This document shows positions 8,248 to 17,504 of a stretch of 64,000 nt of DNA, piece by piece. How positions within the stretch are numbered: the first letter of the stretch is position 1; every line of letters begins with the position of its first letter. The stretch lies in NCBI RefSeq assembly GCF_022482905.1, contig NZ_JAKVOI010000001.1, positions 2,047,958 to 2,111,957 of the forward strand, given 5' to 3'. Source of the stretch: Clostridium sp. (GTDB lineage Bacteria; Bacillota; Clostridia; Clostridiales; Clostridiaceae). The position numbers were made by a program, and so were the translations under genes. The notes under the pieces are model-generated. The model had not been told where the DNA came from and searched no databases. It saw only the letters and a program-made list of their open reading frames with translations.

Positions 8248-10698
8248 TTAGGTCACCTCTTTCTTAACAGGTGGTCGGGTGTCAAAAGCATGGAGCAATT
8301 CTTCAAATACCGGATGAATCTGAATAACACCTACACGGCCATAAAGATCGGAAATTAAACATTGACCATTTTCAAGGTCTCGCAACCGTTTCTGGTTATT
8401 CTCATCTTCCTTGTCCACTCCAAAGAACTCCAATGTCTTTTTTATCTCATTTATATCTGTAGAGCGAAATGCAAATTTGAGGCCTATATTATTTTTCATT
8501 TTTTCATCAAGCAGGTCGTCCGCATTCTGCGTTACAAAATAAACACCTGCATTCATAGCACGGCCGGCCCTTACAAGCTTATTGGAAAGCGTCTTACCCT
8601 GTGACACCTGCAAAAAGCTCCATGCTTCGTCCAAGTCTACAATTTTAAATACACTTCGGTCGGAGTGAATGAAATCAAGGGCAAAGGTGCTTATTACAAT
8701 TAAAATGCCTACACTCAAAAGCTCTACGGTGGTATATTCCTTAAAATCTGTTTCTGCATCCGGCAGTACCAAATCCGCCACTTGTATGATGTTTAGCTGT
8801 TTGTCAAGACTTATTGACTGAATAGTAGTACCATCCGAAAATAGAAGCTGGCCAAGATTGCTGTCCTTAATGCTGTCTATATGATCGGCAATGCTGCTGG
8901 CAACTTGCGTGTCTTCTTTATGCAGCTCATCAATGACGCGTAAAAGGCCTCGACTTTCACTTTGTGTTACTCTTCGGATGGCTTTACGAAGAACTGGAAA
9001 CTTTTCACCGTCACGACTTGAAATTCCGGTTAGAAAAGTAAGAATGTCAATTGCAAGACTTTCTGCATCCTTTGTTTTTTTCATAATCACATAAGGGTCA
9101 AGCAATCCCTTGTCACTTTCTTCTCTTGTAAGGTTAATAATATTGATTTCATCGGCAATTTCCAGAAGGTTTTCTTTCCACCTGCCACGCTCGGACTTTG
9201 GATCAACAATTACTGCCTGACCTCCATAGAGAACAGCATAATAAACAAGCAGATTGTTTGAAAATGATTTACCACCACCAAGTGAACCAAGAAAAGCTGC
9301 TGCAAGAGCATTAGTGACAGAACCTTTCACGCCCTGGGCTGCAAGACTAGGCTTCAAGTACACATTGCGCCCGGTGTCAAGATTGTATCCAATATAGATA
9401 CCTTCTGTTTCTCCAAGCATCTGTGTAGCACCAAAACCCAAACCGGCCAGAAAATCACTGGTAACATACTGGATATAATCATTCATATAGCGCTTGCTGG
9501 CAGGGAGAAATTCACCATGCAGCCCCAGCATATCTCCAAAGGGCCGCACCAGCTTAATGCTTAAATCATCGTAAAAGTCCATGACTTCATTACAACGTCG
9601 TTTCAATTCATCAAGACTTGGAGCTGATACCCTTATAACATAGCTCAACTTATACATGGCTTCCTTTGTCTTATCAAGACTGGTTTCCAGCTCATTTACA
9701 TTATCAAGGGCCTCTAAAACGTCATTTCCTGTATCATTGTTGGACTCCCAGGCATGATTGTCCAAATCTTTAAGCTCTTTTTTCTTGTTTCTAACGGTAG
9801 CCAAAGCTTTTTTATTAGTAACAATTTCTACATTCATAGATGTGTCTATAGGGAAGGTGAATTGCTGCTGTTGATAGTAGAAAATTTCCGAGGATGGAAA
9901 ATCAAGCTCTCTTACAATAGAATTGATAGTAAAATAGGAAACATAGGTCGTCTGATCTTCATGTTCGATTTTCAAGTATCTCTGTTTTTCTTCAACCAGG
10001 CAGCGAGTAGGTTTTATAATGTCATATCTTTTTACCAGAGTTTCCTGCTTTAATTTTTCTATAGACAAATGGTATTTGTACTCCTCATAAGGCGTACCTG
10101 TCTTTCCATAGAGATGTTCAATTAAGTACCCAAAATCATTCTTATCTAGCCTTCTAAATTTGAATCTGCGGGAAATTTTGCTTTTTAATAAGCGTTCCAT
10201 CTTCATAAACCTGTCAATTTCCTTATTGCTCATGCTGACGAAATCACCCATGAGCTTGTGATTGACCTCATGTATAAAATCAGAAAAAGTCATAACTATG
10301 GACTCACTTATAGTTTTAATGCTAACTTCCTGCTCGTTTAAAAGAAGCTTGAAGCCAATAAAAAAGCGATAGTCAATCTGGTTTTCACCAATCATATCAA
10401 CTAAAGCTTCTGTCTGCTGGTCTATTTTTTGATAGGCAACTTTCCTTAATTTTCCGCTAACTTCTCTCTTGCTGTTTTCCTGTGTTACCCTTATACTTGA
10501 TTCTGTTGCAATCTGCAGGGCATGTATTTTCCCATCACGGCTCTGAGCTATAAGCTGACGAAAACTGTCATGGACCTGATATTTTTCTTCTGGACTGAGA
10601 AATGAGTAATTATAAGGTATCATCTCATAATAAGCATAGCATTCTCCATCATGATTAAATACAAGGTTGTTTTCTATATACTTAATGGGATACGTCAT
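8248..10698 (-). CDS. VirB4-like conjugation ATPase (Tn916 Orf16)
   Basis: An 816-residue cytoplasmic motor ATPase that powers the mating channel. The nucleotide-binding half has a Walker A motif GSLGGGKS at about residue 468-475, a Walker B motif IVDLDEAWSF at about 686-695, and a VTQNADDLL sensor region, as in VirB4/ConE. The N-terminal third is the less conserved VirB4 domain. ATG at 10698 is preferred because AGGAG sits about 8 bases before it; the in-frame GTG at 10707 is too close to that site. The 5' end overlaps the 3' end of orf17. Confidence 0.92.
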   Translation of the reverse strand: MTYPIKYIENNLVFNHDGECYAYYEMIPYNYSFLSPEEKYQVHDSFRQLIAQSRDGKIHALQIATESSIRVTQENSKREVSGKLRKVAYQKIDQQTEALVDMIGENQIDYRFFIGFKLLLNEQEVSIKTISESIVMTFSDFIHEVNHKLMGDFVSMSNKEIDRFMKMERLLKSKISRRFKFRRLDKNDFGYLIEHLYGKTGTPYEEYKYHLSIEKLKQETLVKRYDIIKPTRCLVEEKQRYLKIEHEDQTTYVSYFTINSIVRELDFPSSEIFYYQQQQFTFPIDTSMNVEIVTNKKALATVRNKKKELKDLDNHAWESNNDTGNDVLEALDNVNELETSLDKTKEAMYKLSYVIRVSAPSLDELKRRCNEVMDFYDDLSIKLVRPFGDMLGLHGEFLPASKRYMNDYIQYVTSDFLAGLGFGATQMLGETEGIYIGYNLDTGRNVYLKPSLAAQGVKGSVTNALAAAFLGSLGGGKSFSNNLLVYYAVLYGGQAVIVDPKSERGRWKENLLEIADEINIINLTREESDKGLLDPYVIMKKTKDAESLAIDILTFLTGISSRDGEKFPVLRKAIRRVTQSESRGLLRVIDELHKEDTQVASSIADHIDSIKDSNLGQLLFSDGTTIQSISLDKQLNIIQVADLVLPDAETDFKEYTTVELLSVGILIVISTFALDFIHSDRSVFKIVDLDEAWSFLQVSQGKTLSNKLVRAGRAMNAGVYFVTQNADDLLDEKMKNNIGLKFAFRSTDINEIKKTLEFFGVDKEDENNQKRLRDLENGQCLISDLYGRVGVIQIHPVFEELLHAFDTRPPVKKEVT

Positions 10699-11074
10699 AA
10701 ATTTCACTCCTAACTGAGGTAATAACTTCGTCTACAATTTCTTTTTTAAGTCTCACTGGTTTTCCTGCATAAGTGACTTTTGGTCTGATGATATATGAAA
10801 GCACGGATTTTAAAAAGCCAAAGGGCTTTTTACCGTCAAAAGTCTTTTGTGACATAAACCATGTAAGCACAGCCGGAATTCCCACATATTTAAGAAGTTC
10901 TCCGTGAATCATTGAAAGAGGCGGAACATTTGCAAACATAACCACCAGAAGCAGGGAGCAGACAAGCCATGCCATCTGCGTGAATGTAACTGGAAAAGGC
11001 AGCTGAAAATCATTGATGGCATATATAACTTTCTCCACATTCCAAATACTTGTATAGCTTTTGATTTTCTTCAC
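10682..11074 (-). CDS. TcpE family conjugal transfer membrane protein (Tn916 Orf17)
   Basis: About 130 residues with two adjacent hydrophobic segments at roughly residues 25-75, followed by a basic C-terminal tail. This is the TcpE/PrgI-like layout, a small integral component of the conjugation channel. A GTG at 11074 is chosen because AAAGGA lies about 9 bases before it; an in-frame TTG at 11083 is only one base from that site. The 3' end overlaps the VirB4 gene, so the two are co-translated. Confidence 0.82.
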   Translation of the reverse strand: MKKIKSYTSIWNVEKVIYAINDFQLPFPVTFTQMAWLVCSLLLVVMFANVPPLSMIHGELLKYVGIPAVLTWFMSQKTFDGKKPFGFLKSVLSYIIRPKVTYAGKPVRLKKEIVDEVITSVRSEIYDVSH

Positions 11075-11179
11075 ATGTAACAATCCTTTCTCTTTTTAAT
11101 TTTCAATAGGAAAGGTGGCCAGTGCATAAATTGACAGGGGACAATTAGAGCACTGGCACCTTTTCTGAAAACTTTTTAA

Positions 11180-11680
11180 CTAACCTGCATATTCAAAAAT
11201 ACCGTGTGGAGTGACAAGAAAATTTCCTTCAATCTCCAGGTCTCGTCCATAGGCTTTATAGTCAATATAGTTTTGTAAATCGGAGGGGATCTCACCAAGC
11301 CTTCCGGATTCCTCAAGAATATAGTAGGCAACATCCTCCATGTCGTCACAATCAGGATAACAGATGATATCATCCTTATGCTCAACCATTTCCTCAAAAC
11401 TGCCAAAGAAAGTTCTTTGGATTTCCCTCATTTCATCCTCGATGGGAGTTCCTTCCAATTCTTCTGCCATAGAGCACAGGCGGTTGATTTCATCAATGGA
11501 TGTGTATTCGTCAATGTCAAAGGGAAGCTCATAATCATGTATGGCATATTCTTCATACTCACCATTTAAGCCGATGCGCTCCTTGACATCTTCCATATCT
11601 ATAGGTGGAGTGAACCATGCACCCACTGATTCACCTTCGTTGTATTTACCAAGATTGGCAATATAGACTTGCATTTCCAT
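11180..11680 (-). CDS. ardA: Antirestriction protein ArdA (Tn916 Orf18)
   Basis: A strongly acidic 166-residue DNA mimic that blocks type I restriction enzymes in a new host during conjugative entry. It starts MEMQVYIANLGKYNEG and continues with a GAWFTPP motif and DYELPFDIDEYTSIDEIN, all typical of the ArdA family. The ATG at 11680 follows GGGAGGTGAAAGCT; an earlier in-frame ATG at 11707 would place that ribosome site inside the coding region, so it is rejected. The predicted protein is rich in Glu/Asp throughout. It lies between orf19 and orf17 as in Tn916. Confidence 0.93.
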   Translation of the reverse strand: MEMQVYIANLGKYNEGESVGAWFTPPIDMEDVKERIGLNGEYEEYAIHDYELPFDIDEYTSIDEINRLCSMAEELEGTPIEDEMREIQRTFFGSFEEMVEHKDDIICYPDCDDMEDVAYYILEESGRLGEIPSDLQNYIDYKAYGRDLEIEGNFLVTPHGIFEYAG

Positions 11681-11693
11681 AGCTTTCACCTCC

Positions 11694-11915
11694 CTATGCA
11701 CCAACAACTCTGTTAAACAGATTCAAGAGTACATCCTTGACACCAGAAGCATTGAATACCAGTCCTACGGCAATAAGTGCAATTATAAGAAAACCGATGA
11801 GCTTGGAAAACTCTCTCTTGAAACCAAGGTAAAGTCCGATTACTACAATTGCCATGAGCACAAGTGACTGGGCATTGCTTAAAAACCAGTTGTATAGATT
11901 CTGTCCGAAATTCAT
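11694..11915 (-). CDS. TcpD-like small membrane protein (Tn916 Orf19)
   Basis: A 73-residue protein with two hydrophobic helices (about residues 14-30 and 36-58) separated by a KREFSK loop. Size and position between the relaxase and ardA equal Tn916 orf19, whose family (TcpD) forms part of the conjugation membrane complex. ATG at 11915 follows GGAGAAATGTGCA. The true ardA start at 11680 lies 14 bases after its stop. A 73-codon frame at 11713-11934 is an out-of-frame shadow. Confidence 0.8.
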   Translation of the reverse strand: MNFGQNLYNWFLSNAQSLVLMAIVVIGLYLGFKREFSKLIGFLIIALIAVGLVFNASGVKDVLLNLFNRVVGA

Positions 11916-11970
11916 TGCACATTTCTCCTTCCATAATCTTTCATTATATAATCAAATAAAATTCTATTTA

Positions 11971-13164
11971 TCACCTGCAGTTAGTTACCATCTGTTCGGC
12001 AGTATCTACCTGCTGCTGTAGTATTTTCTCATGCCTTTTTGTGAGTCTGGCATTTTGTATAATGTCATAAATGACGTTTGTGTTACGTATCTGATCGATT
12101 AAAAGTGCCACCTTTAATGTCGGGGCAACTTGTCTTTGCAGCCAATTTAAGGTACGTACAAAAGAATAGGGCTCCGGTTTGGTGGTAAGTTTCAACTTTT
12201 CACGATCCTTGCCTATAAACCAGGCCCAGTTTTTATTTATTTTCCATTCACTGCGCCTCTTATTTTCTACTTTGTCAACAAAACGCAGGTAACGGTTTAT
12301 AATGGAAAAGGCTGTACGATCTGCATCCCTATATGACAGTAGGTCAATGATTGCATGATAGGCTCTATCATTTTTGAGCCTAATTTCAAAACGATTCTTA
12401 ACCTCTGATTCCTCTATGGGAACGCCGTTTTTTACGTACTGTTCGTAGTCCTTTTCATATATACAAAAGTAAATTTCACTTTTCAGTGAACCGATATAAA
12501 GTGTATTTCCCATAGCTTCTTTTTCCTCACGGTGTATAAGCTCACCACTTCGATAGCTCTTGAAGCTACGAAACACTGAAATACATTCTTCATTTCGACA
12601 TTTTTCAGTGAGCTTGGGGATATCAAGTATACCTGCCTTGTCATTTATAGCTAGATCCAGCCGCTTGAATACACCGCCTTCACTGATTGCACACATGAAA
12701 AAATCGTACCAGCTTCTGTGCTGCGCCAGAAGGAATCCCTCAAATTGCCTGCAGCCCCGTCCTTTAAGTTCCAGAAGTACACCTTTCTTTTCATCATGTG
12801 ATACCATTACAAAAATATCTCCCAAAGCATAATGCTCTGCATAGGAATAGAAACCATAGTCCTCATGAAGCATATACTTTATTTTGAGAAGCAGTATATC
12901 TTCAATAACATGCTTTACATTTACAGTAGGGAAGCGTATCCTCACATAGTCAAACAACATTTCAAGAGGTGAGTCAGGATTAAAGCGTTCCAGTGATTTT
13001 AAAATAGTCTCTTTGATGTCTTCCGACGGTGAAGCTCTGCCATTTTCAATGTCGCTTAGATACTGTCTTGTGATTCCTGCTGTAACTGCAAGGCGGTTTT
13101 GTGAGATACCATAGTAAGTTCTCTTTTCCTTTAGTTCCTGCAACCATAAACTGTTTTCACTCAA
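11971..13164 (-). CDS. MobT-type relaxase / replication initiator (Tn916 Orf20)
   Basis: A 397-residue protein that nicks oriT to begin rolling-circle transfer and replication of the element. Residues about 8-60 form an XRE helix-turn-helix (YGISQNRLAVTAGITRQYLSDIENG). The rest is the Rep_trans-type initiator domain shared with pT181-like plasmids and NicK/MobT. The start is a TTG at 13164, seven bases after GGAGGG. The oriT hairpins lie immediately upstream, which places enzyme and substrate side by side as in Tn916 and ICEBs1. Confidence 0.92.
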   Translation of the reverse strand: MSENSLWLQELKEKRTYYGISQNRLAVTAGITRQYLSDIENGRASPSEDIKETILKSLERFNPDSPLEMLFDYVRIRFPTVNVKHVIEDILLLKIKYMLHEDYGFYSYAEHYALGDIFVMVSHDEKKGVLLELKGRGCRQFEGFLLAQHRSWYDFFMCAISEGGVFKRLDLAINDKAGILDIPKLTEKCRNEECISVFRSFKSYRSGELIHREEKEAMGNTLYIGSLKSEIYFCIYEKDYEQYVKNGVPIEESEVKNRFEIRLKNDRAYHAIIDLLSYRDADRTAFSIINRYLRFVDKVENKRRSEWKINKNWAWFIGKDREKLKLTTKPEPYSFVRTLNWLQRQVAPTLKVALLIDQIRNTNVIYDIIQNARLTKRHEKILQQQVDTAEQMVTNCR

Positions 13165-13229
13165 TTACATCCCTCCAATAAAAAAAGGATGTCAACTGAA
13201 AGGGTTGTAGTTGACATCCTTAAAAAATC

Positions 13230-13410
13230 CCGGAAACCTTTATATACTAAGGTATCTACAGGATTTTAAAACTGTTTTTTATTGTATTTGTGCCCCCCTG
13301 TTAGATACGGGGGGCTAATCGCTGGTGTGGCTAACGCCACACCAAAAGCAGGTCAGTCCGTCCCTGCGGCTTTCGCTTCGCACGCCGCCTGGCCGTTCTG
13401 CCTGCTTTTC
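13230..13410. other. oriT: Origin of transfer (oriT) of the Tn916-like element
   Basis: A conspicuous GC-rich island between orf21 and orf20. GCCCCCC (13292-13298) pairs with GGGGGGC (13309-13315) around TGTTAGATAC; on the minus strand this reads GTATCTAACAGGGGGG, the conserved nic-region pattern I recall from Tn916 and ICEBs1 oriT. A second perfect hairpin, GGTGTGGC/GCCACACC (13324-13331, 13336-13343), follows. A larger AGCAGG...CCTGCT fold covers the end of orf21. A TTTAAAACTG-type AT-rich arm lies beside it at 13262-13275. The exact nick is not determined here. Confidence 0.85.
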
Positions 13411-14753
13411 TCTAGTTTTTCTATCTCTTTTATAAAATCATGTCCTTTTGGTACAAGTGGAGTATAAAACTCCGATATTACACTTGTACCTGTATCCACA
13501 TAACCACGTCCTTTTATCTGTTTTAGGAAAAAATCTTTGTCAGTCTCGCCAAACATCATACCGTATCCCATTTCTGACATACGGCCAAGTGCTACACGAA
13601 AATTAAACTGATCCCTAATTCCATCTCCTAAATATTTTGCATCTGGTCTCTGACAAGCTAAGACTAAGAAGAAACCACTTTGGCGCCCTAACATGACAAT
13701 TTGTTTTAGCTTGCTCATAACCTGCGTACTTTTTTTACCTATCATCTCCATAAATGAAGGGTACTCATCAAAAATGAGGAAATGAGCCGGCAGTCCTAAA
13801 TAGGCATAGTTTTCACCTGTTTTGTAATTCGCCATCAACTTCATTTCTTCATTTTGTTTCATCATATTATCATAAAACTGATACAAACAGTCAATCATAT
13901 CCTGCTGTTTGTAATATACATTTAGCATAACAGAAGAAAGATCGGCAAGGTCAGCATTTTTGGGATCAAGAACATAAAGGACGGCATTTGTATGCAGTAA
14001 TGCTTCAATAATGGAGAAGATGAAGTACGTCTTCCCTCCACCTGTGCCTCCGGTTATAAGCATATGAGGGAGTTTGTCATATTCCCACCAGATATTCTTC
14101 ATGAGCCTTAGCCTTCCGTGTTCTGCCTTTACCTCATCAATAGTAATTCGGTTGGCAATCATATCATAGAGCAGGGTGTATTCCACATAAGAATCCTTTA
14201 ACTCTTTGTCCACCAATTCACAGTACAAGCCACTTTCCAGTTTCTTTTCCAGGTGCAGAAGCTGATCTTGATACTTTCCAAGAGTAATTTCCACGTGTAT
14301 ATGAATCAAGCCATTTTTTAGCAGATAATACATCTTCGGGAAATGACTGATTTTCTCTTTTGATCTGCCAGATGGCAGGTCTTTAAAGAGTCCATCACTT
14401 TGTATCTGTTCAGATTCATACCATTTATTTTCAAGTATCATTCTTGCCAGCTTTTGACGGTGCATTAGCTGTTTCACATAGTCACGCCGAAAATGATAAT
14501 AAGAACAAGCCCCAACCAGACTTACTGCTGTAGCAATAATTATACTAAATATCAGATAGGACGTGATAGAAAATTGAAAACTGCCATCATGTGTGAGACT
14601 AACCTTTTGCCAGTCCATTGTCATGAGACGTTTCCCATGAAAAACCAATAACACCAGTATGAAAACTATAGTAAGTGAAATAACAGCAAACCGTAAGACC
14701 AAATTTTTATCACTTGCTCTAATTCGTCTTCCTTTATAGATGAAATGTTTCAT
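13353..14753 (-). CDS. FtsK/SpoIIIE-type coupling protein (Tn916 Orf21)
   Basis: A 466-residue membrane-bound DNA translocase that delivers the relaxase-DNA complex to the channel (TcpA/ConQ role). Two N-terminal membrane segments cover about residues 22-40 and 65-85. The FtsK motor has Walker A GGTGGGKT at about 234-241 and Walker B FLIFDEYPS at about 325. A VLACQRPDAKYLG motif and a GMMFGETDKDF region are typical of this ICE group. The last codons run into the GC-rich oriT fold. Confidence 0.92.
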   Translation of the reverse strand: MKHFIYKGRRIRASDKNLVLRFAVISLTIVFILVLLVFHGKRLMTMDWQKVSLTHDGSFQFSITSYLIFSIIIATAVSLVGACSYYHFRRDYVKQLMHRQKLARMILENKWYESEQIQSDGLFKDLPSGRSKEKISHFPKMYYLLKNGLIHIHVEITLGKYQDQLLHLEKKLESGLYCELVDKELKDSYVEYTLLYDMIANRITIDEVKAEHGRLRLMKNIWWEYDKLPHMLITGGTGGGKTYFIFSIIEALLHTNAVLYVLDPKNADLADLSSVMLNVYYKQQDMIDCLYQFYDNMMKQNEEMKLMANYKTGENYAYLGLPAHFLIFDEYPSFMEMIGKKSTQVMSKLKQIVMLGRQSGFFLVLACQRPDAKYLGDGIRDQFNFRVALGRMSEMGYGMMFGETDKDFFLKQIKGRGYVDTGTSVISEFYTPLVPKGHDFIKEIEKLEKSRQNGQAACEAKAAGTD

Positions 14754-14783
14754 AAATCATCCTTTCCGAGAAATATAAATGCT

Positions 14784-15176
14784 CTATTTCCCTTTATTTT
14801 GAGGCTGTGGCTGTTGGTTTTTAACATGAGAGATTGCCTGTTTGTTTTTTAGTACAATATCATCGGCTTTTATATACCAGTCCACGTCTGCTCCTCTAAA
14901 AGTGGCAGTTGCCACCGTATCTGCTACAGGATTTACAAGTTCCACTTCGGCGTTATAGTCAAACTCTTTTAAAGGAACAGCAGCTGGAATACTCACCTGT
15001 ATCATACAACCCTGTCCACGGGATTTAAGGTCATAGGTACGTTCCTTAATTTCATCACTTACCGTACCATCTTCATTGTTGATATGCACCTCACGGCGAA
15101 GTGCAGAAAACTTCAACACTCCAAATGTCTTTTCCTTGTCAATTACAATTCCTTCAGCTAATCTCATTTTTTCCAC
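14784..15176 (-). CDS. DUF961/YdcP family protein (Tn916 Orf22)
   Basis: A 130-residue soluble protein of the YdcP/DUF961 family found at the start of Tn916-like conjugation operons. It shares with the next protein upstream the pattern TFGVLKFS...RTYDLKS...VSIPA...F-Y---VEL-NP, so the two are paralogues. The C-terminal tail is Gln/Lys-rich. Its molecular role in transfer is not established. ATG at 15176 follows AAAGAGAGGTGG. Confidence 0.85.
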   Translation of the reverse strand: MEKMRLAEGIVIDKEKTFGVLKFSALRREVHINNEDGTVSDEIKERTYDLKSRGQGCMIQVSIPAAVPLKEFDYNAEVELVNPVADTVATATFRGADVDWYIKADDIVLKNKQAISHVKNQQPQPQNKGK

Positions 15177-15186
15177 CTCTCTTTCT

Positions 15187-15501
15187 TTATGCTTTCACCA
15201 TATCATCTGCGTTCAGAATATAATTTGTAAAACCACGATTTCCAATTTTATATCCTTCTGCGGTGATACGAGGATTGATAAGTTTTACTTTTTCTTCTAC
15301 TTCAAAATGTTTTTCACCAGCTTCCAGTGGCAATATAACTACAATATCATCAGCTCTCTGAATGTCGGAATATAAATTATAACTACGAGAAAGAATTGAC
15401 ATACGACCGTTCATTCTGCGCTGTTCAACTTTTCCTTCTCCTGCATACTCCAAGTTTCCAAATGTTTTTTCCATGTTAGGAATAACATATTTTAGTTCCA
15501 T
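15187..15501 (-). CDS. DUF961/YdcP family protein (Tn916 Orf23)
   Basis: A 104-residue YdcP-like protein, the first gene of the conjugation operon. Motifs are MEKTFGNLEYAGE, RMSILSRSYNLYSDIQ and VVILPLEAGEKHF. A second, dead copy of the first 75 codons lies at 18597-18839. The start ATG at 15501 follows AGAGGTTAAAATAT, and a 300-base structured leader precedes it. Function in conjugation is unknown, but the gene is conserved at this place in the Tn916 family. Confidence 0.87.
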   Translation of the reverse strand: MELKYVIPNMEKTFGNLEYAGEGKVEQRRMNGRMSILSRSYNLYSDIQRADDIVVILPLEAGEKHFEVEEKVKLINPRITAEGYKIGNRGFTNYILNADDMVKA

Positions 15502-15813
15502 ATATTTTAACCTCTTTTCATTTTTATTTATAATAATTAAATTGTAATTGTTTCCTTATTCTGCTGCATGAAGCATACCTTTCTACCCGTTCTTTATCAA
15601 GGGCAAGCTTACGTGCTTCACACCCTTGACAAAGCCCGGTCAAAAAGGTAAATAGCAGGTAAGCAGAATAAGGAAACATTATACTAACTGTTCTCTCAAT
15701 TCAATGGTGGAGAGCGTGATTTCTTTTTGTAATTTAAATACAACAATATAAACATTATTACCATTTCCTTTTTAATTTAGGTATAAAAATAGACGTTCAT
15801 TTCTGAACGCCTA
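15502..15813 (-). repeat. Structured leader of the conjugation operon, copy A
   Basis: A gene-free leader upstream of orf23. GTTTCCTTATTCTGCT (15550-15565) and its exact complement at 15662-15677 form 16-bp arms. They enclose nested hairpins TCAAGGG/CCCTTGA and AAGC/GCTT at 15590-15642. A second copy lies at 18840-19147. The block at 15590-15642 is identical in both copies while the rest has diverged. It could be an attenuator RNA, a single-strand origin or a protein-binding site. Confidence 0.7.
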
Positions 15814-15814
15814 A
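15784..15814 (-). terminator. Intrinsic terminator at the leader entrance, copy A
   Basis: Read on the minus strand: AGGCGTTCA, GAAA loop, TGAACGTCT, then ATTTTTATAC. The GNRA-capped 9-bp stem followed by a T-run is a standard terminator. It lies 75 bases after the ABC-3C ATPase stop and upstream of the orf23 leader, so it insulates the cassette from the conjugation operon or attenuates the latter. Confidence 0.8.
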
Positions 15815-15887
15815 ACATAGTATCTTTCCATTGATTTTTTCTCACATATTGACCATTCGCCTTTCGATAGGCTGTTGCTATTAAATT

Positions 15888-17504
15888 CTACTTATTATTT
15901 TTCCAATTTTTTATAAAAAGTAACTTATCTTTTGAAAGCTGTAATACCTTATGCTTATTTATGATGCGAGTTGCTTTTTCATCATAAGAACTCAATTTGT
16001 CAATAGCAATGAATATTTGTTTTTTACTTTGACTGTAAATTGATATGATATTTTCTAAAGCTGCATTTTCAATATTCTTTAATAAAGGTAAATCATGTGC
16101 TATGGCTGGTAAACACGTTAATTCCAATAATGCAAGGTCAAATGAAATTAAATTGGCAAAAGCTGTCCCTGTTCCTGTATCTCCAGCAGTATTAAACGAA
16201 TATTTATTTCCATGAATATTTAACGTTGGTGATCTTCTTCCATCAACATAAATTTGTTTATTTAATTCATACATTCTAACATTTATTTTATTACATATTT
16301 CATCCAATGCCTTTTCTTTTAATTCACTTAAATCAAGATTAGCTTGAGATATAGATGCTTCCAACTGCTTCTTCTTCGTATAATAACCATTTTCATCACT
16401 AAGCTGTTTGATTTGTGCAACCAAATCAACCACTTCATCCACTGCTAATTTAGGAGCATCTTTAATTGACAGCTTCTGTTCTATTTGCTTATCTATTTCT
16501 TTTATCTGATTGTCAAATTTTTTTATTTTTGCTTTTAATTCCTTCTCTACTGTCACAAGTTCGCTTTTTAAAATTTTAGTTATATTTTTATGAAATTCTT
16601 CGACCTTATTAATCTGCTCTACATTAAAATTCGGAAAATAATATACAAATTGTTCTAACTCGGCATTAATTTTAACTGGTTTGTTTTTTATATTATTCTG
16701 AGTTCGGAGTAATCTACTACGATGTGTGTTTACTTTAGTAGTGAGCAAGCTTTTTTCACGCTTAAGCTTTAATACTTCTTGTGAGACCATTGACTCTAAA
16801 TCAAGAGAAGTCATTACGATTTCTTTCTTTATTTTTTCTAATCGTATATTTAGTTCAGCAATTTTTTTTTCATTTTTACTAAATAAACTTTTTGTACTTA
16901 CATTAGGTAAAAAATTCTTTTTGGCAGCATTTGTTAATGTCAATTTATCTTTTTTTAACTTTTCAATTTGTTCCTCATATGCTTTTAACGATTTATATTT
17001 ATCAAATAATTTTAGCAAAGCTAATATTGATTTTGGAGCACTTTCTTTCTCAAAATATTGAATTGGCTTTTTTTCAATTAGGTTCTCTTTACCATAAACT
17101 CTAAAATACCTTCCAACAATATTTCTAAATGATAACGATTCTAATTGACACTTATAATTTTTCTGTAACCATGCAGTATATTCTTCTGTTGATATACTTT
17201 CTAAAACTTCAAATTTTTCATTGCAAATTGAAACAGATGTATATTCATTTGTACTCCTAATAAAGTAATAATTATGGTTATCGAAATTAAAAATAAATCT
17301 AAAATTATGATGTCCTAACTGTTCTACTACATCGTGGTTTTTATTTATATAATCATTGCCACCAAATATAAAATCAATAATCATAAGCATGGTTGATTTT
17401 CCTATTGAATTAGAAGCAACGTCATCTCCTACAATCGCATTTAATCCTTCATGAAATATAACTTCTTTTTCCAAAAATATATCACAAATTATTTTTTTTA
17501 ACAT
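15888..17504 (-). CDS. ABC-three-component system ATPase (DUF2326, Rad50-like)
   Basis: A 538-residue SMC/Rad50-like ATPase. The N-terminal Walker A is GDDVASNSIGKST (about residues 26-38). A long charged coiled coil covers roughly 170-410. The C-terminal half-site has a TGTGTAFANLISFDLAL signature at about 443, an AHD motif at about 469-471 and IAID at about 499-502. This is the DUF2326 arrangement found in ABC-3C systems, where the ATPase is thought to sense invading DNA or other triggers and control an effector. It is the last gene of a tight three-gene operon; its start lies 23 bases inside the middle component. Confidence 0.85.
   Translation of the reverse strand: MLKKIICDIFLEKEVIFHEGLNAIVGDDVASNSIGKSTMLMIIDFIFGGNDYINKNHDVVEQLGHHNFRFIFNFDNHNYYFIRSTNEYTSVSICNEKFEVLESISTEEYTAWLQKNYKCQLESLSFRNIVGRYFRVYGKENLIEKKPIQYFEKESAPKSILALLKLFDKYKSLKAYEEQIEKLKKDKLTLTNAAKKNFLPNVSTKSLFSKNEKKIAELNIRLEKIKKEIVMTSLDLESMVSQEVLKLKREKSLLTTKVNTHRSRLLRTQNNIKNKPVKINAELEQFVYYFPNFNVEQINKVEEFHKNITKILKSELVTVEKELKAKIKKFDNQIKEIDKQIEQKLSIKDAPKLAVDEVVDLVAQIKQLSDENGYYTKKKQLEASISQANLDLSELKEKALDEICNKINVRMYELNKQIYVDGRRSPTLNIHGNKYSFNTAGDTGTGTAFANLISFDLALLELTCLPAIAHDLPLLKNIENAALENIISIYSQSKKQIFIAIDKLSSYDEKATRIINKHKVLQLSKDKLLFIKNWKNNK

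Noticed and set aside
11713-11934. 73-codon frame overlapping orf19
   Set aside because: The alternative frame gives a hydrophobic two-helix TcpD-like protein with a good start; this frame does not.
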